Below, in pieces: positions 1 through 9,390 of a stretch of 64,000 nt of DNA; position 1 is the first letter of the stretch; each line of letters begins with the position of its first letter. Position numbers and translations under genes: made by a program. The notes beneath the pieces are model-generated. The model ran no database searches and was not told where the DNA came from. It worked only from the letters and a program-made list of their open reading frames with translations. Location: the NCBI GenBank assembly GCA_041398825.1, contig JAWKTX010000016.1, positions 66,100 to 130,099 of the forward strand, in the 5' to 3' direction. This DNA is from Planctomycetaceae bacterium (GTDB taxonomy: Bacteria > Planctomycetota > Planctomycetia > Planctomycetales > Planctomycetaceae).

Positions 1-1
1 T

Positions 2-940
2 GCGATCTCCGTCACGGATCTTTCACATTCGTTCAAAGGGCATCAGGCATTAAGTCAGGTATCCTTTTGCGTGATGCCGCAAACGCTGCATGGATTCGTC
101 GGGCCAAACGGTGCGGGGAAAACGACAACGCTCAAGATCATTTGCACATTGCTGAAGCCAAGCTGGGGCGAAGTCTCCGTATTCGGTCACAGTGTGCGAT
201 TCGACGCCGTCAACGTTCGTCGGCGGATTGGATTTATGCCCGATCATTTCAGCATGTATCGACAGATGACTGTCTTCGAATATCTGGATTTCTTTGCCGC
301 CGCCTATGGACTGGCACTCTCGCAAAGAGATCAGGTCATCCACGATGTCCTGACCCTGACGGATATGGAAGGACGCAAGGATGATCTGATTAGTGGCTTG
401 TCGCGAGGAATGCAGCAACGAGTAAGTCTGGCCCGAGTTCTTGTTCACGATCCGGACCTGCTGCTGCTGGATGAACCCGCCAGTGGACTTGACCCTCGAG
501 CTCGCATCGAATTAATGGAGATTCTGCGAGAACTTCGGCGAATGGGAAAGACGATCTTCATCAGTTCCCACATCCTGAGTGAGCTGGCGGAACTGTGTGA
601 CAGCGTCACGATCATCGACCGGGGACAGGTTAAGTTCAGTGGTCCAATGGATGCTTTGCTGGACAACAACATCGACCAGACGGCCTATAACCTGAAACTG
701 GCAGAAGTGCCTGAAAACACAGTGGAACTCATTCAGGGTTTACCAGAGGTGGAATCTGTCACCGAACCCGAATTCACAAGTGGCAAAGACTTCATCGTGC
801 AGCTGAAATCCGGGGCAACGGCAAATACGTTTCTCGCATCAATGCTGACTCTCAATATCCCAATCGTATCGTTCAGTCAGCAAAGAAAGCATCTGAATCA
901 GGCGTTCATGGACCTGACGACCCGAGGCGTGCGAACCTGA
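2..940 (+). CDS. ABC transporter ATP-binding protein (5' end outside window)
   Basis: This ATPase subunit would energise an ABC-2 type exporter in the inner membrane. The reading frame stays open to the left edge, and the residues before the first in-frame GTG/ATG (71/74) already look like the usual N-terminal strand (VTDLSHSFKGHQALSQVSF), so the true start lies before base 1. Visible motifs are Walker A GPNGAGKTT, signature LSRGMQQR, Walker B LLLLDEPASGLDP and the H-loop SSHILSEL. The C-terminal 90 residues after the ATPase core form the accessory domain common in gliding/Nod/Nat-type ATPases. The permease gene begins 16 bases downstream, so the two form a transporter pair. The substrate is not evident. 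Confidence 0.93.
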   Translation, partial: AISVTDLSHSFKGHQALSQVSFCVMPQTLHGFVGPNGAGKTTTLKIICTLLKPSWGEVSVFGHSVRFDAVNVRRRIGFMPDHFSMYRQMTVFEYLDFFAAAYGLALSQRDQVIHDVLTLTDMEGRKDDLISGLSRGMQQRVSLARVLVHDPDLLLLDEPASGLDPRARIELMEILRELRRMGKTIFISSHILSELAELCDSVTIIDRGQVKFSGPMDALLDNNIDQTAYNLKLAEVPENTVELIQGLPEVESVTEPEFTSGKDFIVQLKSGATANTFLASMLTLNIPIVSFSQQRKHLNQAFMDLTTRGVRT

Positions 941-956
941 CCACAGGAGATTCAAG

Positions 957-2516
957 GTGTCTGCGACGCGAACGCTCTTCCACTGGTCACTGCAAGCCGA
1001 CGCACGGGCCATCGGACCGCATCTGGTGCGTGCGGGCTTCGCGGTGTTTATGCTGTTCTCCATCACGGCCTCGTTTGTCGATCTATTCGGTCGAGTCGGG
1101 CCCGGGCTTCGCTTCTTTCAGTCAATCACATTCCTGAATGTTGTGTTGATTACAGTCTCTGGAGTCAGCTACTTCGTCTCAGCTGTTACGGAAGAAAAAG
1201 ATTCCGGAAATCTGGCGTTATTGCGTCTCGCCGGGGTAACTCCCATCGCAATTATCCTCAGCAAGTCGACATCACGCATCATCAGTTCCATGATGCTGCT
1301 GATTGCACAGTTGCCGTTTACTTTTCTTGCGATCACCCTGGGAGGCATCACCTGGAGACAAATCATCTCCAGTTATTTAGCGCTGGCCGCATGGATGGTA
1401 TTTGTGGCAAATCTCTCGTTGATTTGCAGCATTCGATGCCAGACAGCTGGTCGCGCTGCCACGCTGGCGGTGACGATTCTGGCTCTTTTTTTCACAATTG
1501 ATCCCATCGTGGCGTCTGGTCTGGCAGCAATCGGGCCCGGATGGCTACCGGCCTGGTTTGTCGATTCCCTGAATGCACTTGTTTCAATTCAACACAAGAT
1601 GTCTGTCACGATGCAACTGGATCAGATTCTGCGTATCTCAAGTTTGAATCCGGACTTCGCATCAACACAGTTTTTCTGGGATGTCGGCGCCGGACTGACA
1701 CTGTTTGCGACCAGCGTTTTGATGTTCAATCAGTGGAGTCAACCCGCTGAGTCGGGGATGGCCGAAGCCAGCCCTGCGGTGCGACGCTGGACCATTGGTC
1801 GCTGCTGGAAGCTGCCCATGACATGGAAAGAATTTCTTTTCTTCACCGGGGGATGGCCATTCTGGGGAGTCAAGCTTCTCACGTACGGGATGATTCTCGC
1901 CGCGTTTTCGTTCGTCCAGAATGCGGCAGACCCACACCTGGGTTTTGTACTGCACGGAGATCGAGCATGGATCTGTTTTCTGACGTATCTACTGGCATTC
2001 TATGCCGAAGTGCTGCTGTACTCGGCAGGCAGCATCTTTACAGAAGTACGCCAGTCGACTCTTTCCTCACTCGCGATGATTCCGATTAGCACCGTTCGGC
2101 TGCTATCAGAAAAACTTATGGCGGCAATCCTCGCAAGCCTGCCGGTCCTGATTGCGTTGTGTGTTGCATTCTGGTGTGACCCTCAGGGGATTTCGATGCG
2201 CCTTAACGCGCCGCTCATTGTGACCATGATTGCTACGGTGCTGATCAGTAGCCACATCACCGTATTGCTGTCACTTTACACCCGATGGGCAGCGCTTCCG
2301 TTGGCATTGCTGCTCACCACGCCCGCGTTTTCCTGCAGCCTGCTGCTGATTGAACGGACGCTGTTGCTGCCCGGTGCGATCGCGAGCACGCACCATTGGC
2401 ATGTCAGCCTTTTTCTGGCCAGCGTGATCAATCTGTTTTGGGTCTGGCTGTTTGTTCTGCTTCCGATTCAGTTTCGAATTGTCAGCCGTTGGGACGAATT
2501 GAGCCAGCATTCGTGA
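957..2516 (+). CDS. ABC-2 type transporter permease
   Basis: A 519-residue polytopic membrane protein, probably the permease partner of the preceding ATPase. It starts at GTG with a good ribosome-binding site (CAGGAGA, 944-950). Hydrophobic segments occur around residues 25-45, 60-85, 115-160 and 175-205, then in two clusters in the C-terminal half (about 290-360 and 380-510). The motif VTEEKDSGNLALLRLAGV in the first cytoplasmic loop matches the ABC-2 permease signature E-K-x-x-G-T/N-L-x-L-L. Family membership is clear. The transported molecule is unknown, although such pairs in planctomycetes often sit in gliding-type export operons. Confidence 0.88.
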   Translation: MSATRTLFHWSLQADARAIGPHLVRAGFAVFMLFSITASFVDLFGRVGPGLRFFQSITFLNVVLITVSGVSYFVSAVTEEKDSGNLALLRLAGVTPIAIILSKSTSRIISSMMLLIAQLPFTFLAITLGGITWRQIISSYLALAAWMVFVANLSLICSIRCQTAGRAATLAVTILALFFTIDPIVASGLAAIGPGWLPAWFVDSLNALVSIQHKMSVTMQLDQILRISSLNPDFASTQFFWDVGAGLTLFATSVLMFNQWSQPAESGMAEASPAVRRWTIGRCWKLPMTWKEFLFFTGGWPFWGVKLLTYGMILAAFSFVQNAADPHLGFVLHGDRAWICFLTYLLAFYAEVLLYSAGSIFTEVRQSTLSSLAMIPISTVRLLSEKLMAAILASLPVLIALCVAFWCDPQGISMRLNAPLIVTMIATVLISSHITVLLSLYTRWAALPLALLLTTPAFSCSLLLIERTLLLPGAIASTHHWHVSLFLASVINLFWVWLFVLLPIQFRIVSRWDELSQHS

Positions 2517-2662
2517 GTGCCTCTTTGACAGGCCGCCGATTCCCATCAACGATTTGAAGGGCTTATCCTGCTGACGCCTCAAGAATGAGTGCGGCCGCGG
2601 TTGAAAGAAATCGATCAAAAGCATTTTGAATTCAGACCGTAGAAAGCCACACTCGACACGAA

Positions 2663-3862
2663 TCAATTGAGCCGAGCGGCACGGGCGAAACCAAATGTAT
2701 CATTGAACATTTGCATCACTGGAAACAGAACGGAGACGTCAAATACGGGCTTATCCCGTTCGGCTTCCAGGTACTTTGCGTCAACCCCATCCTTCTGGAT
2801 GCGTTCCCAGTTGAGCAGATCGGCCGGCGGGTCGTCCAGTAATTTCTTTACATTCAGGCCCTTCCCGTGCTCGTGCTCGCGGTGCAGAAACTCCAGTAAA
2901 GAACTGGCGATTAATCGTTCTCCCTTCAGCAATCCCTCAAGCTCGGACATCATTCGCAGCCAGGCGTCAATTCTGTCATTCGATAGCGGTAGACCGAGTT
3001 GGTCGGTCTGATTCGGCCCCGGGAGCCACTCGAAATCGTCATCTGTTTCCTTTCGGATGCTGATCCATGTTTCCCGATTGAGTTCGCACACCCTGACCAG
3101 GTGCATACGCATTCGCCTCAGACGCGGTGTATCCACGACATTAAGTCTGAGCCAATGAACTTCCTCGGTCTTAACCACCGAGGGCTCGATGTTTGGGAAA
3201 ATCCGGCTGACTCGGCGCTCAAACCCCGCTTCTTCGTCCACTGACCGGTAGCCTTCCACCATCGAGCACAGCAGATGGCAATAAGCCCTCAACCACGCCA
3301 CATCACCTCGATCAAAATGGATCCGAAAATCCGGATTCGATTCCTGAAAATCGAACCTTCTGCCATTTAACCCGGTGATCAGTGCAAGCAGTGTTGTTCG
3401 CTGGTCGCCTCTACCGGTGAAATCGAAAGTGATTTCTGCGAGTCTCAGTTTCAATTTCACATGATCGTCCGAGACTTCGGCCAGAGTTGCTTCCGCCCGT
3501 CGAAGATCATTGGCAAATGCATCCAGCACCCGCCCAAGTGCTTTGTAACTAATAGCCGACGGATTTGGGTTTACGGGCACTGGCAACCGGAGAAATGGTT
3601 CTGTAGCTTTTTCTGAGAGCGTTCCATACTCATACAGCGCTTTACCCAGATTTTCCACGGCTCGCATGAACTGAATGACCCCAAGACCGAACCGGGCTTC
3701 GTCATCTCGCGGATTCGCGTCAAGAGTGAGTAACAAGGCTGTCTCGCCTTTGGCAAACTCGCCGTCATGCAGGAAACGCTCTGCCGGAGAACCAGCCTGA
3801 TCAGCTCCGCAAGCCGGAACCGCAACCAAACAAAGAACAAACAGGACGAATGATCGAATCAT
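2663..3862 (-). CDS. secreted hypothetical protein with TPR-like N-terminus
   Basis: I do not recognise the family. The 399-residue product begins with a plausible signal peptide (MIRSFVLFVLCLVAVPACGA). An AGGA site lies 8 bases before the ATG and supports this start. Residues 25-75 (ERFLHDGEFAKGETALLL and the following helix) have tetratricopeptide-like spacing, and the rest looks mainly helical with many charged residues. There are no catalytic motifs. It lies on the same strand as the PQQ propeller gene upstream of it (4024-5469), about 160 bases away, so the two may be co-transcribed. Periplasmic location is an inference from the signal peptide. Confidence 0.75.
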   Translation of the reverse strand: MIRSFVLFVLCLVAVPACGADQAGSPAERFLHDGEFAKGETALLLTLDANPRDDEARFGLGVIQFMRAVENLGKALYEYGTLSEKATEPFLRLPVPVNPNPSAISYKALGRVLDAFANDLRRAEATLAEVSDDHVKLKLRLAEITFDFTGRGDQRTTLLALITGLNGRRFDFQESNPDFRIHFDRGDVAWLRAYCHLLCSMVEGYRSVDEEAGFERRVSRIFPNIEPSVVKTEEVHWLRLNVVDTPRLRRMRMHLVRVCELNRETWISIRKETDDDFEWLPGPNQTDQLGLPLSNDRIDAWLRMMSELEGLLKGERLIASSLLEFLHREHEHGKGLNVKKLLDDPPADLLNWERIQKDGVDAKYLEAERDKPVFDVSVLFPVMQMFNDTFGFARAARLN

Positions 3863-4023
3863 TTGTGTTTCCTAAAGCGGGAGCATTATCGAATCATGAC
3901 AGGTCATGTCGGTACCACAGAAGCAAATACCACTTGCAGAAAATCAGCTTCTCAATTGTCTCGCGACTGCCGCGACAGAACTTAATGTGAGCTCTTCCCA
4001 GCTGGAATTGGTATTGCGAGGAA

Positions 4024-5469
4024 TTACTCGGCCCCTTCAGGACGACTGACATCCAGACAAACCAGCCAGTCTTCGCTTCGAAGATACAGACGTTTGTTTG
4101 ACAGTACGGGAGCCGCCCAGGCCGGATAGTGGATTTCGTCGTACGAAGTCCGGCCATACTCTTTGAATTCGTTCTGGTTGATCGAAACAACAGATAACGT
4201 TCCGCGTTCCCCCAGCACAATGAATCGGTCGCCCAGTTGAATCATCGAACCGCGACCAAAATACGGATAGGGGATATGTCTACCGCTTTTTGTATCAATG
4301 ATATGACCAGTCTCACGGTCGCGAGCCAGTTGCGAAATATCTCCACCAAATCCATCCGTCTTCCACTGAATTTTTCCGTCCTGCAGACTGATGCACCGCA
4401 GTTCGCCTTCGTTCTCGTGCCGGCCACTGAACCCATAAATGAATCCATCCACATGAATGGGTGTCGACCAGTGTGCCAGCATATTCCGAGGGTCCCGCCA
4501 GATGACATCCAGACCTTTGCCATCGGGCTTCACCTGCAGCAACACCGATCCCAGTTGATACGCAGCAGAAAGAAAAATACGATCATCAATCACAACGGGA
4601 ACAGCGGCATTAACAGATTCGTGCACCCGCGGCCGAAACCAATAGTGAAAGTTCTCTTCACCAGTCGCCGGATTCAATGACACCAGCCCCTGCCGAACCT
4701 GACACAGCAGGTGCCGCTGACCATGAATTTCCGCGATGATCGGAGACGAGTAGCTGACGACCATCTCGTCGCCGCTCCACTGATATGTCTTCCCCGCAAC
4801 ATCTGTAGACGAGCCGTCCCAAGTGTCCTTCCCCACAGCCTGCCAGATTGTATTGCCTGTGGAGATGTCAAACGCCACGACACCGGAATTTGGCTGACCA
4901 CCGACCAGGACAATCAGGCGGTCGCCGTCGAGCAGGGGAGAACATCCCATTCCGAAAAACCATTCAGGCAGGTCAAAGTCCCGCTGTAAATCCCGTTGCC
5001 AGACAATCTCGCCGTCCTGCATAGACACACACGTCAGCATTCCTTCGGCACCGAGCGTATAGCAGTTTGTTTCCGTCAGCACGGGCGAACAGCGTGGACC
5101 ATTGTTGTATCCGTACGGATCAGCAAAAGAACTCTTGTACGACTGCTTCCAGATTTCTGCTCCGTCGGACACCTTTCGGCACGATATCACCTCGGTGTCG
5201 TCCACGCGGTGATGGATGACCAGGCGATCTCCCATGACCGACGGCGCGCTGTAACCCGTTCCGATGGGTTGTTTCCAGAGCATCGCAGGGGGCTGACTGG
5301 TCCAGTCCAGGTGAATCCCTGTTTCTGTCGAAACACCAGTATGCTGCGGGCCCAAAAACCAGGGCCAGTCTTCTGCATTAACAGGTCCTGCGATGACAAG
5401 AATGGCCAGACAAACGGTTACCACCCGTGGTGCCGGACAGGCCAGTCGTTTTACGATTTGCGATCGCAT
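4024..5469 (-). CDS. PQQ-like beta-propeller repeat protein, secreted
   Basis: Predicted exported eight-bladed propeller of the PQQ/quinoprotein-dehydrogenase-like type (481 residues). After the signal peptide (MRSQIVKRLACPAPR then VVTVCLAILVIAGPVNA) comes the usual opening EDWPWFLGPQHTGVS. Repeated blade cores of the form G-x-V/I-W-x follow (GAEIWKQ, GEIVWQRD, GNTIWQAV, GKIQWKT). I chose the ATG at 5469 because a GGGAG site lies 11 bases upstream and it gives a clean signal peptide. An in-frame GTG at 5541 would add 24 residues without a signal-like start. Planctomycete members of this family are usually not shown to bind PQQ, so an enzymatic role should not be assumed. Confidence 0.88.
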   Translation of the reverse strand: MRSQIVKRLACPAPRVVTVCLAILVIAGPVNAEDWPWFLGPQHTGVSTETGIHLDWTSQPPAMLWKQPIGTGYSAPSVMGDRLVIHHRVDDTEVISCRKVSDGAEIWKQSYKSSFADPYGYNNGPRCSPVLTETNCYTLGAEGMLTCVSMQDGEIVWQRDLQRDFDLPEWFFGMGCSPLLDGDRLIVLVGGQPNSGVVAFDISTGNTIWQAVGKDTWDGSSTDVAGKTYQWSGDEMVVSYSSPIIAEIHGQRHLLCQVRQGLVSLNPATGEENFHYWFRPRVHESVNAAVPVVIDDRIFLSAAYQLGSVLLQVKPDGKGLDVIWRDPRNMLAHWSTPIHVDGFIYGFSGRHENEGELRCISLQDGKIQWKTDGFGGDISQLARDRETGHIIDTKSGRHIPYPYFGRGSMIQLGDRFIVLGERGTLSVVSINQNEFKEYGRTSYDEIHYPAWAAPVLSNKRLYLRSEDWLVCLDVSRPEGAE

Positions 5470-5734
5470 CGTATGCGAAACTCCCGTGGGAAGGATTGAG
5501 GCAGGAAATGACAAGAGGATTTCGCTCAAGACTTCATTCACCGTCTTTCAGTCAAATTCGGCGCAAAGGCTTCATGCGACGGTCATTGTACGCGCCCGGT
5601 CACGAATACAGAACAGGCCATTTCAGGACCACAATACGCGAAGTCACTACGAAAGGAGTTCGTTCGAACTCCTCTGTTCTTCAGAGATCGCACGATGACT
5701 GCCAGATATTTCCGGAAGGACTCCGGATGCATCT

Positions 5735-7327
5735 CTACGATGTATAGTCGTGCACACCACCTGTTTCATCGTCTTCATCAGAATCTTCAAACTCTTCATC
5801 GTCGAACAGGCTGTCGTCCGGCAACTGATCTGAGGAATCAGATTCGCGGGATTCGTCCCAGTCCTCAGACAGGATCCCGTGCCCAACATCATCATAACTT
5901 TCTTCGCCGAAATCATCAGAATCCAGTTCACCCTGATCTGTCAGCATATCTCCATCAGCAGATCGACCGAAAGGCTTGTAATCCGGATCAACTTCTCCGC
6001 GGGCTCGCAGGATCAAGCGGATGGGAACTTCACGAAACGGGGTAACTTCGCGCAGGAAACCCAGCAAGTATCGCTTCCACGATTCGTCCATCAAACCAGG
6101 TTCGTTGCACTTCAGCACGAGTGTCGGCGGAACACCGTCGACCTGTGATGCGTAGTAGATTTTGGGTCTTCTGTTCTTCCGAATCGGCGGAGGATTGCGG
6201 ATGATTGCCGTTCGTATTGCTCGGTTCAGTCGACCTGTCGTGATTCGTTTCTTGGCCTGCTTGAATACGCTCTGAGCCAGATTCAGCAGTTTACGAATAT
6301 TGCGTCCGTCTTTGGCTGTCAGAATTGCAATCGGAACATGCCGCATCGAGCTGAACGTCTTCGTCAGATAGTCGACCCACTTTTCGCCAGTCATCTCGGC
6401 TTCCAGAGCCAGGTCCCATTTATTGATGACGAAAATGCACGGTTTGCAATGCTGCGATATCTCCTCAACAAGCTGCTTGTCGACTTTCGAAATGGTCTGC
6501 GTCGCATCAAAGAACATCAGCACGATGTCGGCTCGACGAATGCTTCGCTGAGCCCGGACGAGGCCGTAAAACTCAATATCGTTGGCCAGACTTTTCTTCT
6601 TGCGTACGCCGGGTGTATCAATAGCGACAAACGCCTTCCCGTCGACTTCGAACCGCACGTCAATACTGTCGCGAGTCGTGCCGGCAACTTCACTGACGAT
6701 CACACGTTCGCATTCAGCAATTTGATTAATGAAGGTGCTTTTACCGACGTTTCGACGGCCAACAATGGCGAGTCGCAGATCGGCTGGCATCAGCAGTTCA
6801 TCGCCTTCATCATTTTCGGAAGCAGCGGCTTCGGGAAGATTCTCTACAATAAACTCTATCAATTCATGGCGATTGCGATTGGCTTTCACACTCGTGCAAA
6901 TCATCGGCAAGCTGGCAAGCTGCAGAAACTCAATCGCATCAATGTCCGACTTTGTTGAATCACATTTGTTTGCAACGAGGATAGCGGGCTTGTGCGATTT
7001 GCGAATCCGATCGGCAACTTCCCTGTCCAGCGGTGTCACGCCGGCTTTGGCGTCAACCACAAACATCAGGACATCGCACTCAGCCAGACCGATGTCGATC
7101 TGTCGTTCGATATCGTCAGACAAATCGTCGCTGTCGACGATGCCAATACCACCGGTGTCCACCAGTTCAAAGTAGCGACCCAGTTCGTGCATGATCCATG
7201 TGACGCGATCGCGTGTTACGCCTGCGGTCGGATCCACGACCGAAATTAATCGCGCAGCCAGCCAGTTCAGCAGAGAACTCTTGCCTACGTTCGGACGACC
7301 AACAATTGCCACTTTTGGAAGTGACAT
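5735..7327 (-). CDS. der: ribosome biogenesis GTPase Der (EngA)
   Basis: Tandem-GTPase required for assembly of the 50S ribosomal subunit. G domain 1 shows GRPNVGKSS (residues 10-18), DTGGIG and NKCD; G domain 2 shows GRRNVGKST, DTPGV and NKWD. A KH-like C-terminal domain follows (PPTLVLKCNEPGLMDESW region). The product is 530 residues against roughly 440-490 in typical Der. The excess is a strongly acidic tail of about 75 residues rich in Asp, Glu and Ser (for example FDDEEFEDSDEDDE). The ATG at 7327 is preferred because it places the P-loop at its usual position. The longer frame to 7429 adds an unstructured Arg/Gly/Ser-rich leader. Confidence 0.96.
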   Translation of the reverse strand: MSLPKVAIVGRPNVGKSSLLNWLAARLISVVDPTAGVTRDRVTWIMHELGRYFELVDTGGIGIVDSDDLSDDIERQIDIGLAECDVLMFVVDAKAGVTPLDREVADRIRKSHKPAILVANKCDSTKSDIDAIEFLQLASLPMICTSVKANRNRHELIEFIVENLPEAAASENDEGDELLMPADLRLAIVGRRNVGKSTFINQIAECERVIVSEVAGTTRDSIDVRFEVDGKAFVAIDTPGVRKKKSLANDIEFYGLVRAQRSIRRADIVLMFFDATQTISKVDKQLVEEISQHCKPCIFVINKWDLALEAEMTGEKWVDYLTKTFSSMRHVPIAILTAKDGRNIRKLLNLAQSVFKQAKKRITTGRLNRAIRTAIIRNPPPIRKNRRPKIYYASQVDGVPPTLVLKCNEPGLMDESWKRYLLGFLREVTPFREVPIRLILRARGEVDPDYKPFGRSADGDMLTDQGELDSDDFGEESYDDVGHGILSEDWDESRESDSSDQLPDDSLFDDEEFEDSDEDDETGGVHDYTS

Positions 7328-7751
7328 AATTCTACCCCTGCACCAAGGGCTTCGCCCTCGACCCGAATCCAATCTGCCATTCGGAAACGCATCCAGCGTT
7401 CCCGAACTGCAGCTCAAAGAAATACACAAACCGCAACCTGTGTCCTGGAATCAGCACGATCGCAACCGCCTGATGTACCAACAGTGCTGACTTGAACCGC
7501 ACAGCTTATTCGACGCATGCAGCATCCACCACTGACAGTGCCGGATATGTGAATGAACCAATCGAGACCATCCCAATTCCTGACATTCTGCCCGGGATTT
7601 TACTCGAATTACTCTCACCTTTGGCATTTTCTGGTGTGCCAGAGACGAAAACGGCCGCCCCTTGCTGCGGGCCCGTCGGCGTCAGACTTCCCAGAAGCCT
7701 TCTCGAAACAACCCGGACTTTGACGCAAATTTCTGTGGCTAAGATGATCTC
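7328..7751. other. intergenic region between der and the PAS/NtrC-like gene
   Basis: No gene is supported here. On the minus strand this is the 3' flank of the PAS/NtrC-like gene and the 5' flank of der, so it should contain the der promoter, but no convincing -35/-10 pair can be picked by eye. A hairpin at 7648-7673 is listed separately. Confidence 0.5.
7648..7673 (-). terminator. possible intrinsic terminator after the PAS/NtrC-like gene
   Basis: GGCCGC (7653-7658) can pair with GCGGGCC (7667-7673) with one bulged base. On the minus strand the stem is followed by a TTTT run. It lies about 80 bases past the stop codon of the 7752-9338 gene. The stem is short, so this is a weak call. Confidence 0.35.
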
Positions 7752-9338
7752 TTAATGCTCGTCCGTGGAAATCCCCGTCTCGACCTGTTCATCCACAACT
7801 TCAGATTGAGTCTGCTGCACGGCAGTTGAATCTGATGGTTCCAGGGGTCCGTCCTCGTCAACCTCAGCATCCAGCCCCAGCGTTTTCATGCGTCGGTAGA
7901 GTTTCGGTCGCGTGAGTCCGAGTCGTCGGGCAACTTCGGTCTTGTTCCCTTCACATTCCACCATCGCTGCGGTGATCAGTTCCACTTCGAATTGTTCGAG
8001 CAAAGTTTCCAGCTGAATGATGGTCGGTTTTGCTCCCCCGGCGTTCCGCTGGGCGTCCTGTGCAACTCGAAAATGCCAGGGAAGATGTTCCGGCAGAATG
8101 ACTGAACCGGTGCAATTCCTGCAGGCTTCGCTGGCCACTCCATGTAATTCTCGCACCTGCCCCGGCCATCGGTACGCCTGCAACTGGTCCTGAACCTCCT
8201 TTGAAAACGTCGTAGCAGGCGATTTATGGTCTCGACGATGCTGGTCCATAAAGTGCTGAAACAACAGCAACACGTCGTCACCGCGTTGATTTAACGGCGG
8301 CAACTGCACTTCGATATCCGACAGACGGGCGTGAAGTTCCGGCAGAAGGCGACCATCATTCAGCAACTGTGACAGTGGGTACTGACTGGTCGCGGCCAGA
8401 CGAACGGGCGTCTGGACATTACCGGTCGTCACACTTGATGACTTGATTCCGCTGGGTTTATCGCCGACCGACGAATGATCGTCGATGGAATCAAACGCAT
8501 AATGATCGACCAGCCATCGTTGAACATCCAGCGGCAACATTTGGAGTTCGACAAGCACAAGCAGAGCAGTGCGATGATGTGGCATTGTTGACACGGGCCC
8601 ACCCGCAGTCCGCAGCTGGTGTAGTGTCGAAAGCAGCACCGAAGATGCCAGCAGATGGCAGTCAAGAAAAGCCAGTGACTGGTCCGACAGGGGAGACTGT
8701 AAGTGTATCAAGCGAATCAGATGCCGCCGACCGCTTCCTTCAGGGCCAGAGACAGCAAAAGGCGAAGCTGTCGATTTCAGTAATTCCGCCTGCCGCAGTG
8801 CGCGCCGCATCAGGCTACACTTACCGAGATAGTTTTCGCGACCAAACCGCCTCCTGAGGTCCAGCCTCAGTGCGTTGATTTCTGCGTGCAGGGATTTCAG
8901 TGAACCGGAGGCAACGCTCTTTATCTGCGTTTCTATGGGCGAACGATTCAGTATCACCAGCGTCGCTGCAGCCATAGAAGGCTCCGTGCCGGGCAGTGAT
9001 TCCTGCAAAGGAACAAATGTCAGGTTCACAGACACTGAATTGCCTTTTGCATCCGGCAATACGGTGCTGATCTCTGCAGTCATCCCCTGCTGGCAGATAT
9101 CGGGTGGAGCCAGAGACGAAGTCACCAGATCGACAAGCGGATTTTCCCCGGGAAGTTCCTGATCGCTGGCTGCCGTGCGATAACAACGCAGTGAACCGAG
9201 ATCATCGTTGGTCCACCCGGTTAATTCAGTCACCCCCGGACTTACACTTCGAATCCGGCAGTCACCATCCAGCGCGATGATGGCCGATGGTCCTTCTTCG
9301 ATCAATTGCGTCCAGTTCAGTCGTCGTGGGCGCGCCAC
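7752..9338 (-). CDS. PAS-domain NtrC-like regulator with degenerate AAA+ core and Fis-type HTH
   Basis: A 528-residue protein with NtrC-family layout: PAS-like domain (about residues 10-135, including ALDGDCRIRSVSPGVTELTGW), AAA+ region (about 165-400) and a C-terminal Fis-type helix-turn-helix (GNKTEVARRLGLTRPKLYRR). The ATPase core is altered. The P-loop position reads GPEGSGRR (198-205), so the Walker A Lys is Arg. Walker B reads LLVLVEL (259-265), where LDE would be expected. No GAFTGA loop is present. The downstream conserved parts LPPLNQRGDDVLLL and YRWPGQVRELHGVA remain. It probably binds DNA and senses a signal, but sigma-54 activation by ATP hydrolysis looks unlikely. Confidence 0.85.
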   Translation of the reverse strand: MARPRRLNWTQLIEEGPSAIIALDGDCRIRSVSPGVTELTGWTNDDLGSLRCYRTAASDQELPGENPLVDLVTSSLAPPDICQQGMTAEISTVLPDAKGNSVSVNLTFVPLQESLPGTEPSMAAATLVILNRSPIETQIKSVASGSLKSLHAEINALRLDLRRRFGRENYLGKCSLMRRALRQAELLKSTASPFAVSGPEGSGRRHLIRLIHLQSPLSDQSLAFLDCHLLASSVLLSTLHQLRTAGGPVSTMPHHRTALLVLVELQMLPLDVQRWLVDHYAFDSIDDHSSVGDKPSGIKSSSVTTGNVQTPVRLAATSQYPLSQLLNDGRLLPELHARLSDIEVQLPPLNQRGDDVLLLFQHFMDQHRRDHKSPATTFSKEVQDQLQAYRWPGQVRELHGVASEACRNCTGSVILPEHLPWHFRVAQDAQRNAGGAKPTIIQLETLLEQFEVELITAAMVECEGNKTEVARRLGLTRPKLYRRMKTLGLDAEVDEDGPLEPSDSTAVQQTQSEVVDEQVETGISTDEH

Positions 9339-9390
9339 TCAGCATTCCTTTCAGAGCCCGTCGTCAATCGTAGTTGCGAATTCGCCACGG

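Noticed and set aside
5470..5541. Longer start of the PQQ propeller protein at 5541
   Set aside because: It is a GTG start with weak upstream signal, and it would bury the signal peptide 24 residues inside the protein.
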